The notes: generated from the letters alone by a model not told the origin. 64,000 bases of DNA from Hymenobacter gelipurpurascens (GCF_900187375.1 NZ_FYEW01000002.1:1302001-1366000), one strand, 5' to 3'; numbered from the stretch's first letter, positions 42,261-51,098 are shown. Numbers and translations: made by a program.

Positions 42261-42285
42261 AATGTCTTTTTCTTAGTAACCGCAC

Positions 42286-43116
42286 ATGCTCCCCACCGTC
42301 GCCATCCAGGGCTTTGAAGGTAGTTTCCACCAGATAGCCGCCCGCCATTACTTCGGCCCCGAAACGCTGACGGCGCCCTGCGCTACGTTTGGCGAGGTGG
42401 TGCGCCAGGTAGCCAGCGGCAGCACGGGAGCCGGCCTGATGGCTATTGAAAACTCCATTGCCGGCAGCATTCTGCCAAACTACACGCTGCTGCGCAAATC
42501 GGGGCTGCGGGTGATGGGCGAGGTGTACCTGCGTATTCGGCAGCACCTGATGGCACTGCCGGGCCAGCAGCTTTCCGATATTATGGAGGTGCACTCCCAC
42601 CCCATGGCGCTGCTGCAATGCGCCGACTTCCTAGGCCAGTACCAGCACTGGCGGCTGGTAGAATCGGAGGATACGGCCCTGAGCGCCCAGCGCGTACGGG
42701 AGCAGGGCCGGCCGGGCGTGGCCGCGGTGGCGGGTACGTTGGCCGCCGAGCTATTTGGTCTGGAAATAGTGGCCGAAGACATCCATGCCGAGAAGAAAAA
42801 CTACACCCGCTTTCTGGTAGTAGCCCGCCCCGAAAACGCATTGGAAGTCGCGCAGCCCAACAAAGCCTCGCTCTATTTCCATACCTCGCACGCCCAAGGC
42901 AGCCTGGCCCGGGTGCTGGTTCGCATTGCTGATCTGGGAATTAACCTCTCCAAGCTGCAGTCGTGCCCAAAGCCGGGCAGCACCTGGCAGTACTACTTCC
43001 ACGCCGACCTGGAGTTCGAACAGCCAGAACAACTGCAAGCCGCCCTCCGCGACATTGCCCCCGTGACGGAGAAACTGGAAGTACTGGGGGTTTACCACAA
43101 AGGCACCACGCATTAA
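42286..43116 (+). CDS. pheA: prephenate dehydratase (monofunctional, with ACT domain)
   Basis: It converts prephenate to phenylpyruvate. Its 276 residues begin directly with the dehydratase fold ('VAIQGFEGSFHQIAARHYFG') and include the conserved 'GLMAIENSIAGSI' and 'NYTRFLVVAR' (TRF motif, catalytic Thr). A C-terminal ACT domain carries 'SLARVLVRIADLGINLSKLQSCP' (about 200-270), the usual site for Phe feedback. There is no chorismate mutase domain; that activity is in the DAHP synthase fusion downstream. It is the first gene after two tandem attenuators. Confidence 0.96.
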   Translation: MLPTVAIQGFEGSFHQIAARHYFGPETLTAPCATFGEVVRQVASGSTGAGLMAIENSIAGSILPNYTLLRKSGLRVMGEVYLRIRQHLMALPGQQLSDIMEVHSHPMALLQCADFLGQYQHWRLVESEDTALSAQRVREQGRPGVAAVAGTLAAELFGLEIVAEDIHAEKKNYTRFLVVARPENALEVAQPNKASLYFHTSHAQGSLARVLVRIADLGINLSKLQSCPKPGSTWQYYFHADLEFEQPEQLQAALRDIAPVTEKLEVLGVYHKGTTH

Positions 43117-43140
43117 TACCAGCCCCCCGATTCAAAAGAA

Positions 43141-43238
43141 CGTCATGCTGAGCGTAGTCAAAGCATCTCGCTCGCTACTAATCACACAGAACTCCCAACG
43201 TCAGCACGCGAGGACATTTGCCTCTCTCAGGATGACAT
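43141..43238. repeat. degenerate GTCAT-family inverted repeat
   Basis: The left side (GTCATGCTGAGCGTAGTCAA...) is intact, but the right side only loosely matches its complement (GCGAGGACATTTGCCTCTCT then AGGATGAC). It reads as a decayed or one-armed member of the family, lying between pheA and the aminotransferase. Confidence 0.65.
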
Positions 43239-43259
43239 TCAGATCAAACACAGCAACCC

Positions 43260-44447
43260 ATGCAAGTCTCCGTAGCCAGCCGCCTTCAGCATACTCAGGA
43301 ATACTACTTCTCGCAGAAGCTGCGCGAGATTGATGGCCTGAACAAAGCCGGCAAGCAGATTATCAACCTGGGCATCGGCTCGCCCGATATGCCGCCCCAC
43401 CCCAACGTGGTGGCGGCCCTGACCCGCGCGGCTGAGCAGCCGAACACGCACGCCTACCAGAGCTACAAAGGCGTGCTGGCGCTGCGCCAGGCTATGGCGG
43501 GCTGGTATCAGCGGCAGTACGGCGTGACCCTAGACCCGGAATCGGAGATTCTGCCGCTGCTGGGCTCTAAGGAAGGCATCATGCATGTGAGCATGACGTT
43601 TTTGGAGGCCGGCGATGAGGTGCTGATTCCGAACCCTGGCTACCCGGCCTACCGCGCCGCCGCCCACCTGAGCGGCGCTACCCCCATCGACTACGACCTG
43701 AAAGCCGAGAACCACTGGCTCCCCGACCTCGATGCCCTAGCCCAGCGCGACCTGAGCCGTGTGAAGCTGATGTGGGTGAACTACCCGCACATGCCCACCG
43801 GCACCGCCGCCGATACCGCGTTCTTCACCAAGCTAGTTGCCTTTGCCACAGCGCACAACATCCTGCTGGTGCATGACAACCCGTACAGCTTCATCCTGAA
43901 CACCGAGCAGCCCCAGAGTTTGCTGGCGGTGCCGGGCGCGCGGGAAGTGGTGTTGGAGCTGAACTCCCTGAGCAAGTCGCACAACATGGCGGGCTGGCGC
44001 GTAGGCCTATTGGCGGGCCGCGCCGATCTGCTGCAGGAGGTACTCCGCTTCAAGAGCAACCTCGACTCGGGTATGTTCCTACCCGTGCAGCTGGCCGCCG
44101 TGGAGGCCCTGAACCTAGATGAAAGCTGGTACCAGGAGCTAAACACCCACTACCGCGCCCGCCGCGAGCTGGTGTTTGAGCTGCTCGATACCATCGGCTG
44201 CACATATGACCGCAACCAGGTAGGCCTGTTTGTGTGGGCGCCTATCCCGGCAGGCTACGCCGACGGGTACGCGCTTAGCGACGAGCTTCTCTACAATGCC
44301 AACGTGTTCATTACGCCCGGCGGCATCTTCGGCAGCAATGGCAACCACTTTATTCGGGTGAGCCTGTGCCAGACCAAAGAAGTGCTGCAAGCCGCGCTAG
44401 GCCGCATTAAGCAAGCCAAACAGTTCAGCACTTCCGCAGCAGTTTGA
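43260..44447 (+). CDS. class I/II pyridoxal-phosphate aminotransferase
   Basis: A 395-residue aminotransferase. 'INLGIGSPDMPPHPNVV' opens the class I/II fold, the PLP lysine is in 'LNSLSKSHNMAGWRVGLLAG', and the Arg near the C-terminus ('FIRVSLCQTKE') binds the substrate carboxylate. Placement between pheA and tyrA suggests it makes Phe and Tyr from the keto acids, or an arogenate-type transamination; aspartate or methionine aminotransferase is also possible. It follows the degenerate GTCAT repeat in the same orientation. Confidence 0.9.
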   Translation: MQVSVASRLQHTQEYYFSQKLREIDGLNKAGKQIINLGIGSPDMPPHPNVVAALTRAAEQPNTHAYQSYKGVLALRQAMAGWYQRQYGVTLDPESEILPLLGSKEGIMHVSMTFLEAGDEVLIPNPGYPAYRAAAHLSGATPIDYDLKAENHWLPDLDALAQRDLSRVKLMWVNYPHMPTGTAADTAFFTKLVAFATAHNILLVHDNPYSFILNTEQPQSLLAVPGAREVVLELNSLSKSHNMAGWRVGLLAGRADLLQEVLRFKSNLDSGMFLPVQLAAVEALNLDESWYQELNTHYRARRELVFELLDTIGCTYDRNQVGLFVWAPIPAGYADGYALSDELLYNANVFITPGGIFGSNGNHFIRVSLCQTKEVLQAALGRIKQAKQFSTSAAV

Positions 44448-44575
44448 GAGGAACGGAGGGCCTGCTCCCGCTGCAACGGTATCGTCGGGGAGCATGCCTG
44501 ATGTCCGCAGGTTCTTCGTTCCGCTCAATCCCCAGAACAGCAAACTTACCATTTCACCACCTCACCATTTCACCG

Positions 44576-45421
44576 ATGGTAGTCACAATAATCGGAATCG
44601 GCCTGATTGGCGGCTCACTGGCTCTTAGCCTCAAGGAGACTGGCCTAGCGCACCACATCATTGGCGTAGACCAAAGCCTTGAAAACCAGAAGCAAGCTAT
44701 AGCTCTAGGCCTAGTTGATGAGATAGAAGCCGACCTGGCCGCCGCTGTGGAGCGAGCAGACTTAGTGGTGGTAGCCGTGCCCATGGATGCGATGCTACAT
44801 GTTCTGCCTCAGGTGCTGGATGCCGCCACGGAGCGCCAAGTGGTTATTGACGTGGGCTCCACGAAGGCCACGTTGCTGGCCGCTGTGGAAACTCACCCAA
44901 ACCGCGCCCGTTTCGTGGCGGTGCACCCCATGGCAGGTACTGAATATTCCGGACCCTCGGCCGCCATCCCCGGCTTGTTCCGAGATAAGACCTTAGTAAT
45001 CTGCGACGCCGCCCGTAGCGCCGAAGACGCCGTGGCGCGGGTAGAAGCGGTATTTGGCCGATTGGCCATGCATCTGGTGTACATGGATGCCACGGCCCAC
45101 GACCTGCACACGGCCTACATCTCGCACATCTCACATATCACTTCTTTCGCCCTGGCACTCACTGTGTTAGAGAAAGAAAAGGAAGAACAACAGATCTTTG
45201 CGCTGGCAAGTGGTGGTTTTGAATCGACGGTGCGTCTGGCGAAAAGCTCGCCCGACATGTGGGTACCCATCTTCCGCCAGAACCGCGTGAACGTGCTCGA
45301 TGTACTGGACGAGCATATTCACCAGCTCCAACACCTCCGCGAGTTGCTGAATCAGGAAGACTACTCGGCTGTTTATCAACAGATACAGCAAGCCAACCTG
45401 ATCAAGAAAATTCTGAAATAA
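44576..45421 (+). CDS. tyrA: prephenate dehydrogenase (TyrA)
   Basis: The enzyme oxidises prephenate (or arogenate) to the tyrosine precursor with NAD(P)+. Its 281 residues from ATG 44576 open with the Rossmann loop 'VVTIIGIGLIGGSLALSL'. 'AVPMDAMLHVLPQVLD', the conserved 'HPMAGTEYSGPSAA' with the catalytic His, and 'HDLHTAYISHISHITSFAL' follow. Without a chorismate mutase domain it depends on the fused mutase downstream. An in-frame start at 44444 adds an unsupported extension; the 128-nt spacer holds CACCATTTCACC direct repeats. Confidence 0.95.
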   Translation: MVVTIIGIGLIGGSLALSLKETGLAHHIIGVDQSLENQKQAIALGLVDEIEADLAAAVERADLVVVAVPMDAMLHVLPQVLDAATERQVVIDVGSTKATLLAAVETHPNRARFVAVHPMAGTEYSGPSAAIPGLFRDKTLVICDAARSAEDAVARVEAVFGRLAMHLVYMDATAHDLHTAYISHISHITSFALALTVLEKEKEEQQIFALASGGFESTVRLAKSSPDMWVPIFRQNRVNVLDVLDEHIHQLQHLRELLNQEDYSAVYQQIQQANLIKKILK

Positions 45422-45441
45422 CGACTGGTTAGACAGCCTTT

Positions 45442-45545
45442 AGAACGTCATGCTGAGCGCAGTCGAAGCATCTCGCGTGCTGAGGTTGCCAAACTAACTC
45501 AACGATTTGAGCGAAATGCTTCGACTGCGCTCAGCATGACGTTCT
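45442..45545. repeat. GTCAT-family inverted repeat, 30-nt arms
   Basis: Arms 45442-45471 and 45516-45545 are perfect complements (AGAACGTCATGCTGAGCGCA at the outside). The loop is 44 nt. It lies between tyrA and the DAHP synthase gene within the aromatic cluster and is likely transcribed. Confidence 0.92.
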
Positions 45546-45610
45546 TATAAACACTTTCCTTCCCGGCCTCACGCTAGGCCACTCCAACAGCAAAAACTCA
45601 ACCTTATATA

Positions 45611-46714
45611 ATGGAACAGCTCATCACCTCCCCCGCCGACCAGGCCGAACACAAAACCTTCTTGGCTAAAAAGCCTCTGATCATCTCCGGCCCCTGCTCG
45701 GCCGAGACGGAGGAGCAACTCATTGAAACCTGCACCCGCCTGGCCGCCACCGGCAAAGTGGACATGCTGCGCGCCGGCATCTGGAAACCCCGCACCAAGC
45801 CCGGCCTGTTTGAGGGGGTTGGCACCAAGGGCCTGCCGTGGCTGCAGAAAGCTAAGCAGCTGACTGGCCTACCGACCACCGTGGAAGTGGCCACGCCCAA
45901 GCACGTGGAAGATGCCCTAGCCTTCGAGGTAGATGTGCTCTGGATTGGAGCCCGCACCACCGTAAACCCGTTCTCGGTGCAGGCCGTGGCCGATGCGCTG
46001 CGCAACACCGATGTTCCCGTGTTCATCAAAAACCCCGTGCACCCCGATCTGGAGCTGTGGATGGGCGCCGTGGAGCGCCTGGCCAAGGCCGGCGTCAAGA
46101 ACATCGGCCTGATTCATAGGGGCTTCGCGAGCTACGGCAACACGGATTTCCGCAACGCCCCCATGTGGCACCTGCCCATCGAGATGAAGCGCCGCCTGCC
46201 TGATATGCCCATCATCTGTGACCCCAGCCACATCTGCGGCAACCGGACTGGCCTAGCGAGCATCGCCCAAAAGTCGATTGACCTGGACTTCGACGGCCTG
46301 ATGCTGGAGTCGCATATCGACCCCGACAATGCCTGGAGCGACGCCAAGCAGCAGGTGACGCCGGAGCGCCTCGCCGAGCTGCTCGACGGCCTGATCTGGC
46401 GCCACGAAACCACTGATCAGCAGGAGTTTATTACGGTGCTCACCAAGCTTCGCGAGCAAATCAACCAGCTCGACGATGAGATTCTGCACCTACTGGGCCG
46501 CCGCATGCAGGTAGCCGAGAATATCGGTACGTACAAAAAGGAGAACGACATCACCATCCTGCAAACCAACCGCTGGAACGAGATTCTGGAGCGCGGCGTG
46601 CAGAAAGGCAACCAGCTCGGCCTCACCAAAGACTTCATCCTGAAGTATTTCGATGCTGTTCACCTAGAGTCTATCAACCGCCAGAACCGCGTAATGAACC
46701 GCGAGAACCTATAG
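45611..46714 (+). CDS. bifunctional DAHP synthase / chorismate mutase (type II)
   Basis: It is 367 residues long. The N-terminal 3-deoxy-7-phosphoheptulonate synthase (about 1-265) condenses PEP and erythrose 4-phosphate, with signatures 'PLIISGPCSAETEEQ', 'RAGIWKPRTKPG' and 'ICDPSHICGNR'. The C-terminal AroQ-type chorismate mutase (about 275-365) carries 'LREQINQLDDEILHLLGRRMQVAENIGTYKKEN'. Fusion to the first shikimate enzyme provides prephenate for both PheA and TyrA and links the pathway's entry and branch point. It follows a GTCAT hairpin, so it may have its own expression level. Confidence 0.96.
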   Translation: MEQLITSPADQAEHKTFLAKKPLIISGPCSAETEEQLIETCTRLAATGKVDMLRAGIWKPRTKPGLFEGVGTKGLPWLQKAKQLTGLPTTVEVATPKHVEDALAFEVDVLWIGARTTVNPFSVQAVADALRNTDVPVFIKNPVHPDLELWMGAVERLAKAGVKNIGLIHRGFASYGNTDFRNAPMWHLPIEMKRRLPDMPIICDPSHICGNRTGLASIAQKSIDLDFDGLMLESHIDPDNAWSDAKQQVTPERLAELLDGLIWRHETTDQQEFITVLTKLREQINQLDDEILHLLGRRMQVAENIGTYKKENDITILQTNRWNEILERGVQKGNQLGLTKDFILKYFDAVHLESINRQNRVMNRENL

Positions 46715-46751
46715 GGTTTAGGTAAGAAGGCAGGGAGGTGACGAGGTAGAA

Positions 46752-46856
46752 AGAACGTCATTCCGAGCGCAGCCGAGGAATCTCGCGTGCTGATGTAGGA
46801 TTACTCCTGTAACATCAGCACGCGAGATTCCTCGGCTGCGCTCGGAATGACGTTCT
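46752..46856. repeat. GTCAT-family inverted repeat, perfect 45-bp arms
   Basis: Arms 46752-46796 and 46812-46856 match over 45 nt without an error (AGAACGTCATTCCGAGCGCA at the outside), with a 15-nt loop. It is the longest perfect member in the window and lies after the aromatic cluster, where it may also stop transcription. Confidence 0.95.
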
Positions 46857-46941
46857 GGTTTTTAGCGGGTACAGTCTCTACTGGCCTAGTGGGCTTTTGA
46901 TCAGTTCTTTCTACTATTGAACAACTAACACGCCCCACCTC

Positions 46942-48018
46942 ATGCCCGCACCTCTCCTCACCCGCCTGACTGGCCTAGCGCTGGCCGCCACCTTCCTGTT
47001 TGCCGGCTGCCAGCAGAAACCCGATGCTCCTTCGGCGCCTGATGATAAGTCGCCCAACACGGTTACCACGGGCTACTTGCAGCCGTTTGAAACGGGTGTG
47101 CGGAGCGGTGGCGTGCAGCTGATACCGATTAAAACCCCCAAGGGCACCTTCAACGTCTGGACGAAGCGGTTTGGGACGGGCAAAATTAAGGTGCTGCTCC
47201 TGCACGGCGGCCCGGCCATGACGCACGAGTACATGGAATGCTTCGAAAGCTTCTTCCCGCAGGAAGGCATCCAGTTCTACGAGTACGACCAGCTCGGCTC
47301 CTACTACTCCGACCAGCCTAAGGATGACGATCTGTGGCGCACGGAGCGCTTCGTGGATGAGGTGGAGCAGGTGCGTCAGGCCCTGGGAATCGATAAGTTC
47401 TACGTGCTAGGCCACTCCTGGGGCGGCATTCTGGCCCTGGAGTACGCCCTCAAGCACCAGGACCATCTGGCCGGCCTCGTCATCTCGAACATGGTGGCCA
47501 GCATTCCGCGCTATGATGCTTACAACAAGACACTTCGGGCCCAACTACGGCCTAGTCTGCTGGACTCGCTGGAGAAGTTTGAGGTGAAAAAGGACTACCA
47601 CAACCCGACGTACGAGGGCTTGGTGTTTAAGAACTACTACTCCCAGCACCTGCTGCGCATGGCCGAAATGCCCGACCCAGTGGCGCGCTCTTTCAAGCAC
47701 GTCAATCAGCATGTGTACGAGCTGATGCAGGGCCCGAACGAGTTCAAAACCGCTGGCCGCCTGCTTACCTGGGACCGGTGGAACGACCTCGACAAAATCA
47801 CGGTGCCCACCCTCATGATTGGCGGCCAGTACGACACCATGAATCCTAAGGACATGGAGGAAATGAGCCACAAAGTGAAGCAGGGCAACTATCTGCTCTG
47901 CCCGCAAGGCAGCCACATGAGCATGTGGGACGACCAGCAGACCTACTTCCGCGGCCTTACCAAATTCCTGAAATCCGTGAACGACGGCACGTTCAAAGCA
48001 GGTACCACGCTGAAGTAA
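46942..48018 (+). CDS. proline iminopeptidase-family alpha/beta hydrolase lipoprotein
   Basis: A 358-residue protein with a signal peptide and lipobox FAGC near residue 23, then an alpha/beta hydrolase fold. 'VLLLHGGPAMTHEYM' forms the oxyanion region and the nucleophile elbow is GHSWGGILALEY (Ser). 'GGQYDTMNPKDME' holds the acid and 'CPQGSHMSMWDDQQ' the catalytic His. The family removes N-terminal proline or hydrolyses other peptides; the lipoprotein signal puts it in the periplasm or on the surface. It is a single gene. Confidence 0.9.
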   Translation: MPAPLLTRLTGLALAATFLFAGCQQKPDAPSAPDDKSPNTVTTGYLQPFETGVRSGGVQLIPIKTPKGTFNVWTKRFGTGKIKVLLLHGGPAMTHEYMECFESFFPQEGIQFYEYDQLGSYYSDQPKDDDLWRTERFVDEVEQVRQALGIDKFYVLGHSWGGILALEYALKHQDHLAGLVISNMVASIPRYDAYNKTLRAQLRPSLLDSLEKFEVKKDYHNPTYEGLVFKNYYSQHLLRMAEMPDPVARSFKHVNQHVYELMQGPNEFKTAGRLLTWDRWNDLDKITVPTLMIGGQYDTMNPKDMEEMSHKVKQGNYLLCPQGSHMSMWDDQQTYFRGLTKFLKSVNDGTFKAGTTLK

Positions 48019-48043
48019 TAGATAACGAGTGCAACTGAGCGCG

Positions 48044-48104
48044 CCCATACCTCATAGCACGTCATCCTGCGCTCTGCGCAGGATGACGTGCTATGAGGTA
48101 TGGG
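48044..48104. repeat. short-loop perfect inverted repeat, 29-bp arms
   Basis: Arms 48044-48072 and 48076-48104 are perfect complements around a TCT loop (GTCATCCTGCGC core). It is a compact GTCAT-type hairpin between convergent genes without a T-run. Confidence 0.92.
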
Positions 48105-48122
48105 AAGGTAACGTCAATAGGC

Positions 48123-48935
48123 CTAGGGAGCCTTTGCGGCGGACGAAGATTTCATCCGCTCTTCTATTTCACTTAGCAGGAAGGCGGCGTCATCCTTGTG
48201 GGGTTTATCGGGGAAGAGCTCTAGGGCCTGGCGGGCATGGTTGCGGGCTTGCTCGAACTCCTTCAGCTCCAGATACACGAAGGCCACGTTGAGGTGAGAG
48301 GTCGGGTAGTTTTTACGGAGCTGAATAGACCGCTCAAAAGGCACCAGGCTCTCTTTGAACCGGCCGAGGCGCTGGTAGGCGTAGCCCAGCGCATAGTACG
48401 AGAGGTAGTCGCCCTGCCCATGGTCGTGGGCCTCTTGGTAGTGCTTGATGGTGCGCTTAAACACCTCATCTTCACCTAAGTCCTCCTCGGCGCAGTCGCA
48501 CTGCTGCACCGCGAAATAATAGTCGCCGAGAGCGCGGTCGAGCTTGTAGTTGTCGGGGTAGCGGTTCTTCAGTTTCTCCAGCACCCGGCGCACCGGAAAG
48601 GAGTAGCGAATGGAGTCTTTGCCCAACTGGCGCAGGCTGTCGAGGGAAGGCGCCAGCAGCGGAAGGTCGCGGAAGGCAAAGCGCTTCAGCTCATTGGTAC
48701 CCACATGATAATTGAGCGCCACTTCCGTTTTCTTCAGAGCCACGGCAGGCTCCACGTTCATCTGATCGGTGATTTTGAGCAGCTTCCACGCCGACTCGTA
48801 GCGGCGCTCCAGCACCAAATCGTTGGCTTTGCGCAGAGCCGTAGCCAGTGCAGCCGCTTCTGTAGCGGCCTTTGTTTGGGCCAGGCCGACGGCCGGCGCG
48901 AGCAATACCCCCAGAAATACAAGCAGCTGACGCAT
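48123..48935 (-). CDS. exported tetratricopeptide repeat protein
   Basis: A 270-residue protein from ATG 48935 with a signal peptide ending near VGLAQ (residue 19). Alpha-helical repeats follow; clear TPR units are in the second half ('DYLSYYALGYAYQRLGRFKESLVPFERSIQLR', 'PTSHLNVAFVYLELKEFEQARNHARQALELFP'). The first half is helical with a CDC pair. TPRs bind peptides or partner proteins; the partner is unknown. A 7-of-8 TAnnTTTG box (CATCTTTG, 48958-48965) precedes this start, which argues against the in-frame ATG at 48992. Confidence 0.85.
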   Translation of the reverse strand: MRQLLVFLGVLLAPAVGLAQTKAATEAAALATALRKANDLVLERRYESAWKLLKITDQMNVEPAVALKKTEVALNYHVGTNELKRFAFRDLPLLAPSLDSLRQLGKDSIRYSFPVRRVLEKLKNRYPDNYKLDRALGDYYFAVQQCDCAEEDLGEDEVFKRTIKHYQEAHDHGQGDYLSYYALGYAYQRLGRFKESLVPFERSIQLRKNYPTSHLNVAFVYLELKEFEQARNHARQALELFPDKPHKDDAAFLLSEIEERMKSSSAAKAP

Positions 48936-49144
48936 GACGAAATGGATAAGAAACACCCAAAGATGTGGGAATTTGCCTGATTGCAGACGCAACAGCTTTC
49001 TGCACCGCTTACCTGGCCTAGGCGCAACACCTGACTGGCCTAACGCATTCTGCCCCGCAGCCTGCTTTCTGCTGTAAGCTCAACAACTTCGCCGGCCCTG
49101 GCACAGTACACGCTCAACCCACCAAAATCTGCTTTCTTGCGGCT

Positions 49145-50515
49145 ATGCTCTTCTATACTGTGATGAAGCCCCTCGTGCAGGTGGCCCTGCGTGTCTTTTT
49201 TCGTCAGTTGGAAGTGCGCCACCCCGAGCGGCTCCGGATGAAGGGCCCACTGCTCATTGCCAGCAACCACCCCAACACGCTCATGGACCCGCTGGTGGCA
49301 GCCATCAACCGGAAGCAGCCGGTGGCGTTTCTGGCCAAAAGCACGTTTTTCAAGAACCCCATTCTGCGCGCCATCATGGAGTCGGGCAACTCCATCCCCA
49401 TCTACCGGCGGCAGGACCTGGACACGGGCGCCGAAACCCTGACGCCGGCCCAGCTGGAAGCCCAGAACGAAAAGGCCTTCGGGCGCTGCTACGACTACTT
49501 CGATAAGGGCGGCACCATCATGATTTTCCCGGAAGGCACCAGCGTGGCCGAGCGCCGACTGCGGCCCCTGAAAACCGGCGCTGCCCGCATTGCGCTGGGG
49601 GCTGAGGCGCGTCATAACTTTACGTTGGGCGTGCACATCCTGCCCATGGGCATCAATTACTTCGATCCGCAACGCTTCCGCTCCGATGTTTTTGTGAACC
49701 TAGCCGAGCCTATTCTGGTAGCCGAATACGCCGACCAATACCGTCAGGACCCCGACGCGGCGGCCGATGCGCTGACCGAGGAAATTAGGCGCCGCATGGA
49801 GGCCTGCCTGGTAATTACCCGCACCGACGAAGAGGATGAGCTGATAACGCAGGTAGAGCGCACCTTCGGGCAGCACCTGATTCAGGACAACGAAGAAACC
49901 CTCTACGATAATTTTCAGCTAAGCCGCACCTTGCTCAAAGCGGTTCGTTTTTTTGAAGCCCACGACGCGGGTGGCCTAGGCGAGGCTCAGGAGAAGATAC
50001 GCACCTACCACCAGGAGCTGCAGCGCCTCCGCCTCACCGACGATGCCTTGGAAGCCCGTAGCAACGAAGGAAGCCGCACGAGCAGGGGAATATCCTCGGC
50101 GGCACGGCTGCTGCTGGGCGCTCCGCTGTATCTGTATGGCGCCATCAATAACTACCTGCCTTATATCATCCCATCCATCATCGCGAAGCGGGCCACCCAA
50201 GATGCCGTGTTTGTGGCGCCCATCATGCTGGTAACGGGCATGATAACCTTCACGGTGGCCTACGCGGCCCAAACGGCGCTGGTACACCATTTCACCCAGG
50301 ACTGGCGCTGGACGCTGCTATATTTTATCAGCTTGCCGCTTTCTGGTTTTTATGCCTTGAGCTACTGGGGCAATCTGGCAGGCCGCCTGCGCCGCCTCAG
50401 GGCCCTGCGCCTGTTCCGCCATGAGCGCCCCCTGATGGAAAATCTGCTACGCCAGCGTCAGGAGCTCCTGATTCTGCTGCGCGAAGCCCGAACCACCTAT
50501 CTGGCTAAGCGCTAA
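49145..50515 (+). CDS. lysophospholipid acyltransferase (PlsC family) with C-terminal membrane domain
   Basis: A 456-residue protein with the PlsC acyltransferase core. NHPNTLMD is the HxxxxD catalytic box with Asn replacing nothing essential (His-Pro-Asn-Thr-Leu-Met-Asp), and FPEGTSVAE is the acyl acceptor motif. The second half adds two to four transmembrane segments (about 325-400) and a basic amphipathic tail. It is probably a 1-acyl-glycerol-3-phosphate acyltransferase or a lipid-modifying relative. The acyl donor is unknown. Confidence 0.88.
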   Translation: MLFYTVMKPLVQVALRVFFRQLEVRHPERLRMKGPLLIASNHPNTLMDPLVAAINRKQPVAFLAKSTFFKNPILRAIMESGNSIPIYRRQDLDTGAETLTPAQLEAQNEKAFGRCYDYFDKGGTIMIFPEGTSVAERRLRPLKTGAARIALGAEARHNFTLGVHILPMGINYFDPQRFRSDVFVNLAEPILVAEYADQYRQDPDAAADALTEEIRRRMEACLVITRTDEEDELITQVERTFGQHLIQDNEETLYDNFQLSRTLLKAVRFFEAHDAGGLGEAQEKIRTYHQELQRLRLTDDALEARSNEGSRTSRGISSAARLLLGAPLYLYGAINNYLPYIIPSIIAKRATQDAVFVAPIMLVTGMITFTVAYAAQTALVHHFTQDWRWTLLYFISLPLSGFYALSYWGNLAGRLRRLRALRLFRHERPLMENLLRQRQELLILLREARTTYLAKR

Positions 50516-50543
50516 TTTTCGATCCATTACTGCAGATAACACT

Positions 50544-51098
50544 ATGCGTTATTCTTGGCTCTATTTGATTGGTGTGCTTGGGTTATGTGGCGCTGCGCGT
50601 ACAGGATACGCGCAAGAAACGACCTCTTATACTCGGCCAACCCTTACTTTTCCTGACCCTGTGTATGTCTTGAACTCCACGGTTATAATCAATGGGTTAC
50701 TGCCGAAGTTCACGAAAAAGGAGACGCAGGAAATCAAGCAGGTAATGGTGTATAAAGGCCTGGACAGTCTGGGCCCTCAGGCAGCTAACACACAGTTGCT
50801 GCATCTCAGCCCAACTGGCGTTATCGACATTACTTCCGCCAAACGGGTCCGGAGCAAGTCGTTTGCACAGGTTGGCCGCCAGCTAGGCCTGCGCGCACCG
50901 CTTCAATTTGCCATCAACGGGCACTTGCTCGATCAGCAGGCTGTAGCCACACTCAGAATTGCGCCAGAGGCCATTGGGCAACTTCATGTTCTGCTCCCTA
51001 CGCCTGAGCAGCCCATAACGCGAGTGGACATCTGGTTGGTTTTGCCGTCGAAGACAGATCCCAGCAAGCATGCCCCCGGGACAATTTTCGTTCGGTAA
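50544..51098 (+). CDS. exported hypothetical protein
   Basis: A 184-residue protein with a signal peptide (about residues 1-23, GYAQ end) and a beta-rich domain with 'VYVLNSTVIINGLLPKFTKKETQEIKQVMVYKG'. This resembles TonB-linked plug-like stretches ('GIDSLGP'), but I cannot place it in a family. It begins 28 nt after the acyltransferase, so it is probably cotranscribed. Function unknown. Confidence 0.65.
   Translation: MRYSWLYLIGVLGLCGAARTGYAQETTSYTRPTLTFPDPVYVLNSTVIINGLLPKFTKKETQEIKQVMVYKGLDSLGPQAANTQLLHLSPTGVIDITSAKRVRSKSFAQVGRQLGLRAPLQFAINGHLLDQQAVATLRIAPEAIGQLHVLLPTPEQPITRVDIWLVLPSKTDPSKHAPGTIFVR

Noticed and set aside
44448..44575. longer tyrA start at 44444
   Set aside because: The extra residues are a translation of spacer repeats (CACCATTTCACC); the Rossmann loop starts right after ATG 44576.
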